Shown here one piece after another: positions 29,983 to 37,375 of a stretch of DNA of 37,375 nt. The number at the start of each line of letters is the position of its first letter. Positions within the stretch are counted from its first letter, which is position 1. The translations under genes were made by a program, and so were the position numbers. Origin of the DNA: a virus; the IMG/VR virus record IMGVR_UViG_3300044539_000060, positions 1 to 37,375 of that record. The stretch is one strand, 5' to 3'. Under the pieces are notes generated by a model that did no database searches, was not told where the DNA came from, and saw only the letters and a program-made list of their open reading frames with translations.

Positions 29983-30006
29983 TACTATACAATTAGATAA
30001 AATATT

Positions 30007-30321
30007 ATGACAACAACAGAAGCAATGCAAATGACACATCAAGAAGTAATGGCATTAAGCAAATTAGAAAAGGAAAATTATGCTGATTTAAGAAATTTAG
30101 ACTTTCACAACAAAGTTCAAATTGCAATTGATAATGGATTTACTCATATTCAGATTGGATATGCTGGATGCATTAAAGTAAGGAAAAACAAGAATGGCAT
30201 TTTCTATTCAATTAGAAATGGCAAAGGTACAGGTGTAGATTGCAATCAATATAAAGACTTAAGAGATTGCACAAAATCTTTGCAAGGTAGTGGATGGGGT
30301 AATGACATAACTTGGAGTTAA
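30007..30321 (+). CDS. Accessory (moron-like) gene product, unknown (104 aa)
   Basis: A self-contained unit in the structural block: its own host-type promoter upstream and a strong terminator 32 nt downstream, then a fresh late promoter. The protein is soluble: a helical N-terminus (MTTTEAMQMTHQEVMALSKL, then EKENYADLRNL), IAIDNGFTHIQIGYAGCIKV and RNGKGTGVDCNQYKDLRDCT with three Cys. No domain recognised. Independent expression while the rest is silent suggests host modification, superinfection immunity or anti-defence, without direct evidence. Confidence 0.7.
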   Translation: MTTTEAMQMTHQEVMALSKLEKENYADLRNLDFHNKVQIAIDNGFTHIQIGYAGCIKVRKNKNGIFYSIRNGKGTGVDCNQYKDLRDCTKSLQGSGWGNDITWS

Positions 30322-30352
30322 AGACCTTTTGTGATAAATGGTTCATTAAAAT

Positions 30353-30380
30353 GGTAGGCAGAAATGTCTACCTTTTTTTT
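30353..30380 (+). terminator. Strong rho-independent terminator of the accessory gene
   Basis: GGTAGGCA (30353-30360) pairs with TGTCTACC (30365-30372, one G-T wobble) closed by a GAAA tetraloop, followed by eight T (30373-30380). It isolates the accessory gene from the tail genes. Confidence 0.92.
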
Positions 30381-30384
30381 GTAT

Positions 30385-30415
30385 GTGTATTTTTAACCTT
30401 AAATAATATAATATA
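30385..30415 (+). promoter_or_regulatory. Candidate phage late promoter, copy 3 (tail genes)
   Basis: GTGTAT at 30385-30390 and AATATAATATA at 30405-30415, with a 14-nt spacer after TGTAT and a 4-nt gap to the ATG at 30420. The -35-like part has T for C in the last position compared with copies 1 and 2. It follows the accessory gene's terminator. Confidence 0.6.
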
Positions 30416-30419
30416 GATA

Positions 30420-31649
30420 ATGGCAGTTACATTCATTCAACAACCTGACCTTTTTGTAAGTGGGTTTGACCCGATAATATACTTAGCTTCGAGTTCGCAA
30501 ACTACTCAAACGAACTTTAGATATAGGATTCAAGTCTTAGATGCTTCAGCTAATGTAATAACCGAACTTAGAAAACCTGCCTACTATGCTGACGGGACGG
30601 TTGACTTAGATGCTCATAGAATCATTGAGAACTATTTGAGTTATGACATGACTAACTTGATTGCAGGTTCAGTTGGTTTTAAAACGGGTGTGAATGTCTA
30701 CAAAAAATTCAAGATTAATATAAGGGAAGAATACGGAGCGGTTGTCAGTGGTTATGCCAGTGCAGAGAGTACTTACATTTACGCTATTAATTCGGCTCAG
30801 ACTTACCTGAAACAAATTAACTCACCTATTGATGACTTAGTTTATAAAGGCATTCCTACAACCTTTGGGACATTCTTAACCAACCAACCATCGACCATTG
30901 ATATTAGAGTAGGGGATAGTTACGAGTTAGGATTCTTAAACTATGCGACTAATGGAACTGACCACATGAGAGTAAAGACCTACGATGAAAGTGGAACGCT
31001 ACTTAAAAGTTCAACATTCGCCAATGCGTTTGTAGCTGACACAACGGACAAGGAACACTTTTTAAGTGTCTTGGTTGGTCCTGCAAACCTTAACTCATGG
31101 ACTGTGGCTTCGGGTTCGGCTCAACCGATGATTGCTGACAACGTAGCTAAGTATGAAATCAGTTTTGAAAACAACACACCGACAATAGTATCGAATACTC
31201 TGACATTTAAAATTGATCGGGAATGCACACGTGATGGTAATTACAATAGATTATTTTGGCTTAATTCTTTGGGTAGGATGGATGCCTTTAATTTCACTCA
31301 AATAGCTGATGACAACATAACCGTACAAAGTTCTAATTATAATCGTTTACAAGGAACAAGGACAAGTTCAGGGATAACATTCAATACTTACTCACACGAA
31401 CGAAGTAACTTCTTTAATTCGTCTAAACAAAAATACACTCTTAACTCAGGATATGTGAATAGCGAAACAAGTCTTTGGCTTAAGGAGTTAGTTCAATCGC
31501 CTTTAATTTATATGATAATCGGAGGTCAGTTTGTAGCGGTCAATATTTTGACAACTGAATACCAAGCTAAGTCAACCATAAAAGAAAAACTATTTAATGT
31601 GACTATGGAAGTGGAATTGAGTGCAGACACTAAAAGACAAAGACTATAA
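30420..31649 (+). CDS. Distal-tail-like protein (409 aa)
   Basis: First gene of the tail unit. Beta-rich, no membrane segment. MAVTFIQQPDLFVSGFDPII, FRYRIQVLDAS, and NYNRLFWLNSLGRMDAFNFT, a signature I associate with Bacteroidota phage distal-tail or baseplate proteins. The C-terminus (LWLKELVQSPLIYMIIGG) is a second conserved-looking part. It abuts the large tail-tip gene (TAATG overlap at 31649). A Dit-like ring at the tail tip is the best guess. Confidence 0.62.
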   Translation: MAVTFIQQPDLFVSGFDPIIYLASSSQTTQTNFRYRIQVLDASANVITELRKPAYYADGTVDLDAHRIIENYLSYDMTNLIAGSVGFKTGVNVYKKFKINIREEYGAVVSGYASAESTYIYAINSAQTYLKQINSPIDDLVYKGIPTTFGTFLTNQPSTIDIRVGDSYELGFLNYATNGTDHMRVKTYDESGTLLKSSTFANAFVADTTDKEHFLSVLVGPANLNSWTVASGSAQPMIADNVAKYEISFENNTPTIVSNTLTFKIDRECTRDGNYNRLFWLNSLGRMDAFNFTQIADDNITVQSSNYNRLQGTRTSSGITFNTYSHERSNFFNSSKQKYTLNSGYVNSETSLWLKELVQSPLIYMIIGGQFVAVNILTTEYQAKSTIKEKLFNVTMEVELSADTKRQRL

Positions 31650-34600
31650 TGCGTAACGAACTCGTAATAGGTGGATACTCAATTGACACCATTGAAGACA
31701 TAGACATCAACATAACAAAGGAAGTCTACAACATAGATGACCCGTCTAAAAGACAATCAGACTTTAGCAAGTCAGTAGATATACCTGGCAGCAAGTTAAA
31801 CGATTTTGTTTTTAAGTCTTTGTTCGATGTATCGTTCTCAATAAGGAATAGCGACCAACTCAATCCCGACTTTAACCCAAGCAAGAAAGCATCTTGTATT
31901 TACTACCAAGATACACTACAACAAATAAGCGGTTACTGTCAGTTAAACGAGATTAAGGTTTTAAACAATGACCAAGTAACCTACTCGATTACTATCTACG
32001 GTAAGAACATTGATATATTTTCAAGGCTGACCGATAAAACGTTAAACGATTTAACCAGTTTAGGAACTGCAACGTGGAACGATACTGAGATAGTAAATTC
32101 ATGGACTGCAACCTTTGACCCGACAATTAAACTGACTTACCCTATGGTCGATGTTGGTTTAGATAAGTTCGGTTTCAATGGCGATGCTTCTACGGTAATA
32201 AGTCATAACTACAATAGTTTTAAACCTTTTATTTATGTCGGGCATATTATCAACGCAATCTTTGAAGAGGCTGAAGTACCTTTGGAGGTTGCAAGTTTTT
32301 TTAATACGGCACAATTTCAAAAGTTAATCATTCAATGTGATATTACTAAGTTCCAACAAAACCAAACACTTGTAGATACAACATTAGTAACGGCTTCAAG
32401 AAATGCAACCCAAACAATCACTCCCGTAGCGACAAGTAGTAGTAATGACCTATCGGCTATTTGGGCAAAGCAAATACAATGGAACATAGAAACCATAGAC
32501 CCTGCAACCCAATTTGATACTGCAACGGGGACTTTTACAATGGTTGAAAATGCCTTTACTAACTTTGAGGTAAACTTTACGGGAAACATAACTAAAGTAA
32601 ATGCAACGGCAGGGACTCAACAATTCTTAGCAATAAGGAAACGAGGCACGGATTATAAAATAATAGGATATAAAAGCACCGTAGTAAGTGGCTCGGGTGC
32701 GCAAACTTGTAACTTTAATATTGCAGTTGATTCGGCAGCCTTACTTACGGGTGATGAGGTGCGTATTTGTATGGGTGGATTTATGGTCGGGGGGACTTTT
32801 GATAATATTCAAGTCACTAATTATATCATTGATAGTTCGGGGAACTCATTTAAACAATTCCAAGACGGGCAAATAAACTACGGGCAAACATTTAATATCT
32901 ACGATATCCTACCTAACATGAAACAAACGGATTTCTTAATGGCAATAATTAAGATGTTCAATTTGTATATGAGTCCTATCTATGAAACTGGAGTTGTAAT
33001 TGAACCGAGAGATACATATTACACTGATGATATAGTTGATTGGACTGAGTTGTTAGATACGAGCAAGGACTTTACTATAAAGCCTCAGGGACTTTTAGAA
33101 AACAAGGAGTTAGTGTTTACCTACACCGAGAACGGGGATGACCTTAATAAGAAGTTTAAACAAGCGACATCTTTTAATTTTGGGTATAGGGATTTGATAT
33201 TTGATAACGAGTTTGTAAAAGAGACTAAAAAAGTAGAAATACCCTTTTGTTTAATCCCCTTACAACCTGATGACGATAAGAACGTAGTAATGAGAACCAT
33301 CTTTGATGGGGAAACGCAAGAGAAAAGTCCAAAACCTATTATCGCATACTTTGGGGGGATGAAGTCAGGGAAGTTGAGGTATTGGAATTACAATAATACT
33401 TCAGCGACTAACTACTCTACTTATCCATACGCAGGACACGTCGATGACTTAAACTCTCCTAACTATGATTTAGCTTTTGACGTGCAAGACTTTTATTATT
33501 ACTTAACTCCAAATAGTTCGGGAGTTACCACAACTGATAATAATTTATACAACCAATTCCATAAGAGTCAATGGGAACAAATAGGGAATAAGGATAGTAA
33601 GTTAGTTGAAGCTTGGTTTAAACTTAGACCTAATGACATTGCAAATTTAGACTTCCGTAAAACATACTGGGTTAAGGATAATGCTTATAGACTTTTAACG
33701 GTTCAAGATTATGACCCGAACGGAAACTCTACAACACTTTGCAAACTTTTAAAGTTTGCTTATCAAGATGCGTTTGTCCCTACTATCTTACAATCAAGTG
33801 GAGGTAACGGGCAAGGCGAGAAAGACGGAGGCTATAACACTACACGCAATGTAATTAAGAAAGGCATTCTAAGAACTGGAGGAACAGTCTTAAACGATGG
33901 GAACACCAACGGAATAGTAGTAACGGGGAACGGCAATAACTTAGGAGGTGATAACGCAAACATTGTAATTTTAGGGGACGATAACGTCATATTGCCAGGC
34001 ATTGTAAATGTAACCTTAATCAATACAAGTGGACTTACAATTGCTGAGAGTGATGTTCAATACATTGATAATATTAAGGTTGACTTTGGGACTCCCGTTA
34101 ACGGTTACAACCTTGCTTATAATTCTGCAACTAACTCAGTTAAGTTCACCGCTCCAGGTGGTGGCGGTGGAGGGGATATGTATAAAAGTGTTTACGATAC
34201 GGATGACGATGGAATCGTAGACAATGCAGAGACTATAAATGTAATAGTTCGGAATAGCACGGGTGCCACATTGCATAGGGGTAAGATAGTTTATTTAGAT
34301 GGGTCTACGGGCAACCGACCAAATGCGAAATTGGCTCAGGCAAATTCAGAGGCAACAAGTTCAGGGACTTTTGGTGTGGTAATGGCTGACATTGCGAATA
34401 ATGCTGACGGCAAAGTTTGTGCGGTTGGGACACTACATAATTTAGATACAAGAAACACCGCCCCTAATCCATTTACTTCTTTGGTCCTTTCGGATGGAGA
34501 TATCGTTTGGCTTGATCCTGCCAATGCAGGTTATATCACAAATGTAAAACCATCTGCCCCAAATCACGCAGTAAGAATTGGAGTGGTTGCAAGAACAAGT

Positions 34601-35032
34601 CCGACAAATGGTAGAATAATTTACTCAATTATAAACGGGTTTGAATTAAACGAGCTTCACAATGTGAGTTTAAGTTCTGAGGCTAATTTTGATTTATTAG
34701 TTTACGAGACTTCAACGGGATTATGGAAGAATAAATCTTTAGCAACCATAAATAATGGGGCAGGATACTCAGGTCAAGTTACAATAGACTTTGGAACGGT
34801 AGAAAGTTCTTTCGTTAGACATACGGTTACTAACTCAAAGGCTTTAACGGGGAGTATTATATTAGTTTCGCCATCGGGATTAGCAACGGCTGACCACGAC
34901 CCTGATGATTACCAGTGGGACAATGTGAGCGGTTATGCGACTAACATAGTTAACGGGGTTTCTTTTGACATTATCGGAGTCGCACCGAATGAAACTTGGG
35001 GAAGATATACAATGAATTACATAATAAAATAA
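31649..35032 (+). CDS. Large tail tip / Tal-like protein with fibre-like C-terminus (1127 aa)
   Basis: Largest gene in the window. The N-terminal ~500 residues (ELVIGGYSIDTIEDIDINIT, KRQSDFSKSVDIPGS, YSITIYGKNIDIFSRL) resemble tail-tip or baseplate hub proteins. Around residues 730-830 there is a beta-helix-like Asn/Gly-rich part (NGIVVTGNGNNLGGDNAN), then a Gly linker (GGGGGG) and DTDDDGIVDNAET, which looks like a calcium-binding loop. The C-terminal 250 residues form repeated short beta strands typical of fibre or host-binding parts. Start and end are tight to neighbours. Confidence 0.72.
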   Translation: MRNELVIGGYSIDTIEDIDINITKEVYNIDDPSKRQSDFSKSVDIPGSKLNDFVFKSLFDVSFSIRNSDQLNPDFNPSKKASCIYYQDTLQQISGYCQLNEIKVLNNDQVTYSITIYGKNIDIFSRLTDKTLNDLTSLGTATWNDTEIVNSWTATFDPTIKLTYPMVDVGLDKFGFNGDASTVISHNYNSFKPFIYVGHIINAIFEEAEVPLEVASFFNTAQFQKLIIQCDITKFQQNQTLVDTTLVTASRNATQTITPVATSSSNDLSAIWAKQIQWNIETIDPATQFDTATGTFTMVENAFTNFEVNFTGNITKVNATAGTQQFLAIRKRGTDYKIIGYKSTVVSGSGAQTCNFNIAVDSAALLTGDEVRICMGGFMVGGTFDNIQVTNYIIDSSGNSFKQFQDGQINYGQTFNIYDILPNMKQTDFLMAIIKMFNLYMSPIYETGVVIEPRDTYYTDDIVDWTELLDTSKDFTIKPQGLLENKELVFTYTENGDDLNKKFKQATSFNFGYRDLIFDNEFVKETKKVEIPFCLIPLQPDDDKNVVMRTIFDGETQEKSPKPIIAYFGGMKSGKLRYWNYNNTSATNYSTYPYAGHVDDLNSPNYDLAFDVQDFYYYLTPNSSGVTTTDNNLYNQFHKSQWEQIGNKDSKLVEAWFKLRPNDIANLDFRKTYWVKDNAYRLLTVQDYDPNGNSTTLCKLLKFAYQDAFVPTILQSSGGNGQGEKDGGYNTTRNVIKKGILRTGGTVLNDGNTNGIVVTGNGNNLGGDNANIVILGDDNVILPGIVNVTLINTSGLTIAESDVQYIDNIKVDFGTPVNGYNLAYNSATNSVKFTAPGGGGGGDMYKSVYDTDDDGIVDNAETINVIVRNSTGATLHRGKIVYLDGSTGNRPNAKLAQANSEATSSGTFGVVMADIANNADGKVCAVGTLHNLDTRNTAPNPFTSLVLSDGDIVWLDPANAGYITNVKPSAPNHAVRIGVVARTSPTNGRIIYSIINGFELNELHNVSLSSEANFDLLVYETSTGLWKNKSLATINNGAGYSGQVTIDFGTVESSFVRHTVTNSKALTGSIILVSPSGLATADHDPDDYQWDNVSGYATNIVNGVSFDIIGVAPNETWGRYTMNYIIK

Positions 35033-35038
35033 ATAAAT

Positions 35039-36502
35039 ATGGCAAACAAAATACAAGGCGGAACAAACAACGCAGGAATCGTAAATGTAGATGCAAACTA
35101 CCAACTAAAGGTAAGCCCTGAAGTGGACATCTTAAACAATCCCGAATTTATTGGGGCGGTTAAAATTGTTTCAGAGAATGACGGTGGAACTAAAACAGGT
35201 ACTCCTTACTTATTAAGTCCTGAGACTGATGACGATTATCGTTTAAGGGTTGCAATGGATACTCAGTTAGATGACGAAACATTCAACTACACTGCACAAA
35301 ATACAGGTAAGCATAATAACCAATCTACAACCATGACTTACACTTATGGAACGGGTGGTTTGTTAACAAATGGTTCTTCAATTACTACTACTACTACTGG
35401 CTTATCATTGTCTACTTATGCTATGTTTGCCTTTCCGTCTAATGGTGCGGTATTGTACAATCAAGCTGATTTATCTTTCTCTAATCAACCCGTTGCAAAT
35501 ACTATTGTAGACTTTGGTTTATTCTTAAGGCCGACATCAAATCCATACGCTCCGACGGATGGGGCTTACTTTAGATTAAACGCTTCAGGTTTATTTGGGG
35601 TTGTCAATCATAACGGTACTGAAAATACTACATCTGCATTTGCATTTACTTATAACAATACTCAAGTTTATAAATTCATTGTAGCAACTTCTAATAATAG
35701 GGTTAATTTTTGGATAGACGATGTTCTTTACGGTTCTATTTCCACTCCGATATCTCAAGGGCAACCTTTCATGGCATCTGCTTTACCTTTCTCATTAAGA
35801 CACGTTATAACGGGAGGCGCAGCAGGTGGAGTGTTCCAAACTACTTTAAGGGGTTATGGAGTTTCAGTTTGTGGATTGAATCAACCAAGAACATTAGGTG
35901 AAACGGGTAACGCAATGTATGGTGCTTATCAAGGGTTAAGCGGTGGAACGATGGGAAGTTTATCAACTTATGTAAACTCAACGAACCCGACTGCGGCTGT
36001 CCCTGCTAACGCATCTTTAACGGCTAACTTACCAAGTGGATTAGGTGGTATGGCATTTGAAACATTTACATTAGCAGTTAACACTGATGGTATTTTAATG
36101 TCTTATCAAGTTCCTGCGGGTACGGTTTCGGTTATGGGGAAACGATTGAAAATATTAGGTGTTAAATTATCTTCATTTGTTCAGACTGTTTTAGTGGGTG
36201 GGCCAATGGTTAGAACATTCGCTTTGAACTTTGGGCATACGGTTGTATCAATAGCAGCAGCAGAGTCAGCGATTGCAAAAGCAAGGAGAGTAGTTTTACT
36301 TCCCGAACTTAGCCAAACAGTCACCGCAGCACAAGCAGTTAGTACTATGTTATCTCAACCTTTAGGTGGCGTGAGTATGTTTCTTGAGCCGATCTATGTG
36401 AATCCAGGCGAATTTATCTCACTATCGGTTAAACACATCGGAACTGTTGGAACAAGTGGAACAATCGCAACAAGTATGCAATACATTTATTCTTGGGAAT
36501 AA
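35039..36502 (+). CDS. Putative virion protein with lectin-like domain (487 aa)
   Basis: It starts 6 nt after the tail-tip gene. N-terminal 60 residues are virion-like (QGGTNNAGIVNVDANYQLKV). Residues about 90-285 are Ser/Thr/Gly-rich with VDFGLFLRPTSNPYAPTDGA, YKFIVATSNNRVNFWIDDVL and LPFSLRHVITGGAAGG, like a concanavalin-type jelly-roll fold. The last 180 residues form a second beta domain. Possibly a tail or surface glycan-binding component. In the circular reading it leads into the tape-measure gene. Residues 426-487 recur at the window start. Confidence 0.6.
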   Translation: MANKIQGGTNNAGIVNVDANYQLKVSPEVDILNNPEFIGAVKIVSENDGGTKTGTPYLLSPETDDDYRLRVAMDTQLDDETFNYTAQNTGKHNNQSTTMTYTYGTGGLLTNGSSITTTTTGLSLSTYAMFAFPSNGAVLYNQADLSFSNQPVANTIVDFGLFLRPTSNPYAPTDGAYFRLNASGLFGVVNHNGTENTTSAFAFTYNNTQVYKFIVATSNNRVNFWIDDVLYGSISTPISQGQPFMASALPFSLRHVITGGAAGGVFQTTLRGYGVSVCGLNQPRTLGETGNAMYGAYQGLSGGTMGSLSTYVNSTNPTAAVPANASLTANLPSGLGGMAFETFTLAVNTDGILMSYQVPAGTVSVMGKRLKILGVKLSSFVQTVLVGGPMVRTFALNFGHTVVSIAAAESAIAKARRVVLLPELSQTVTAAQAVSTMLSQPLGGVSMFLEPIYVNPGEFISLSVKHIGTVGTSGTIATSMQYIYSWE

Positions 36503-37375
36503 TTTTAAACTATGGCAAAAACTAAAATAGAGGTCGACCTCGTCATCAAAGGTGGCGAAAGTGTTGAGCAGGTAGAACAAAAAACCAAGAGTCTAAAAAC
36601 TCAGCTAAAGGAAATGAAAGCCTTATTGGCTTCGGGTACTTTAGACAATGCGCAGTTTAATAAGTTATCAAAAGAGGCAGGGGATTTACAAGACAAGATA
36701 GGTGATGTAAACCAACAAGTCAAAAACTTAGCGTCCGATTCTAAGAAATTAGACGGCATGATATCAATCACTCAAGGTATTGTCGGTGGATTCGCTGCGG
36801 TTGAGGGTATAACTGCAATGGTCGGTGAAGGGAATGAAGACTTGCAAAAAACAATGGTCAAGCTTCAAGGGGCAATGTCGGCTCTTGCAGGTATTCAGGC
36901 AGTCGCTAACACACTTAATAAAACGAGTGCAGCGTATACTACTGCGAATACTATCGCTACCAATGTGAGTACATTTGCTCAGAAGAGATACGCAGCCGCA
37001 GTCGGAACTACAACGGGTGCAATGAGGTTGTTAAGAATTGCAGGTGCAGCGTTAGGAATCGGATTAATAATTGGGGCGATTGCTTTACTCGTCACCAATT
37101 TTGACAAGTTAAAGAATGTAGTTGGGAAGTTTATCCCAAGTTTAGACACAATTACAAAAGGATTTAAAGCGGCTTACAATGCGGTCACTGACTTTTTAGG
37201 AATTACAAACGATCAAACGAGGGCAGCCGATAAATTAAAAATCAGTTCAGACAAACTTTTAAAATCTCAACAAGATGAATTAGAAGTTTTAAAAGCCAGT
37301 GGGGCGACTAAAGAAGAATTATATTTAGCCGAATACAATATGATGGTTACCCGTATTGCGACTTTAGATAAGATG
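36313..37375. repeat. Right copy of the 1,063-bp imperfect end repeat
   Basis: Aligns base for base with positions 1-1063, ending at the window edge. It contains the end of the 487-aa protein gene and the first 288 codons of the tape-measure homologue. Substitutions are concentrated in the tape-measure part and are mainly at third codon positions. Confidence 0.95.
36512..37375 (+). CDS. Tape-measure protein homologue, N-terminal part (cut by the window end)
   Basis: The first 288 residues match the protein at 200 with only six changes that I can see: S-to-K in SDSKSLDG, A-to-T in LLVANF, E-to-I in KLKESSDK, R-to-E in ATKREL, and D-to-N plus A-to-V in EYDMMATR. About 86 DNA differences, mostly silent, show selection on the protein. 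The frame is open to the last base, so it is truncated by the window, not broken. Confidence 0.88.
   Translation, partial: MAKTKIEVDLVIKGGESVEQVEQKTKSLKTQLKEMKALLASGTLDNAQFNKLSKEAGDLQDKIGDVNQQVKNLASDSKKLDGMISITQGIVGGFAAVEGITAMVGEGNEDLQKTMVKLQGAMSALAGIQAVANTLNKTSAAYTTANTIATNVSTFAQKRYAAAVGTTTGAMRLLRIAGAALGIGLIIGAIALLVTNFDKLKNVVGKFIPSLDTITKGFKAAYNAVTDFLGITNDQTRAADKLKISSDKLLKSQQDELEVLKASGATKEELYLAEYNMMVTRIATLDKM

Noticed and set aside
1-37375. Long open frames on the minus strand and overlapping plus-strand frames
   Set aside because: They lie inside better supported genes, have poor composition and no coupling or promoter; they are shadows of the real frames.
1-37375. Temperate lifestyle
   Set aside because: No integrase, transposase or CI-like repressor was recognised; the small HTH and excisionase-like proteins alone do not support it.

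Overview
The window looks like one nearly complete genome of a small, apparently virulent tailed phage (long-tailed, siphovirus-like layout) of a Bacteroidota host, probably an uncultivated genome assembled from a metagenome. Grounds: every convincing gene is on the + strand; the genes are packed with ATGA and TAATG overlaps; start codons have A-rich rather than Shine-Dalgarno leaders; several promoters fit the Bacteroidota form TTTG-N19-TAnnTTTG; and many proteins resemble families I associate with Bacteroidota phages. I found no integrase, CI-like repressor, attachment site, tRNA or CRISPR.

Layout. The first 1,063 bases are repeated, with about 8% substitutions and no indels, as the last 1,063 bases, so the genome is probably a circle or circularly permuted molecule of about 36.3 kb. 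Left structural block (200-9897): tape-measure-like protein, XkdF-like protease/scaffold, major capsid protein, tail-tube-like protein, portal with an unusual C-terminal extension, head-tail connector, and a repeat-rich protein ending in a DUF1566-like domain. Lysis block (9894-11199): small membrane proteins, two holin candidates and a CHAP endolysin, closed by a terminator. Early block (11290-20636): operator-like repeats and a promoter, a mini DNA-binding protein, a candidate unimolecular spanin, a MazG-like protein, a Rad52-like annealase with a lambda-type exonuclease and an SSB, a replication-initiation-like protein, a primase-helicase, a DnaA-domain-IV-like protein, NinG and two small lipoproteins. 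Middle block (20644-26528): a sigma-like factor, two glycosyltransferases, two methyltransferases, a metallophosphoesterase and small unknown genes. Packaging and right structural block (26530-36502): TerS, an HNH nuclease, TerL, a tail-assembly-chaperone candidate that needs a -1 frameshift, a neck/tail-completion protein, a self-contained accessory gene with its own promoter and terminator, and three large tail proteins that run back into the tape measure through the end repeat.

How it may work together. Early genes appear to use host-type promoters. The phage sigma-like factor sits behind a similar promoter. Three structural transcription units (starting at 2054, 4785 and 30420) instead share a rigid, different element: TGTA(C/T), 14 nt, AATATAATATA, 4 nt, ATG. 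This looks like a late promoter that would give leaderless mRNA. The most interesting candidates are this late promoter paired with the sigma-like factor, the frameshifted tail chaperone, the portal fusion, the leader-ORF/attenuator before the replication genes, the divergent end repeat and the glycosyl/methyl-transfer cluster. All functional calls are from reading the sequence by eye; no database search was run.
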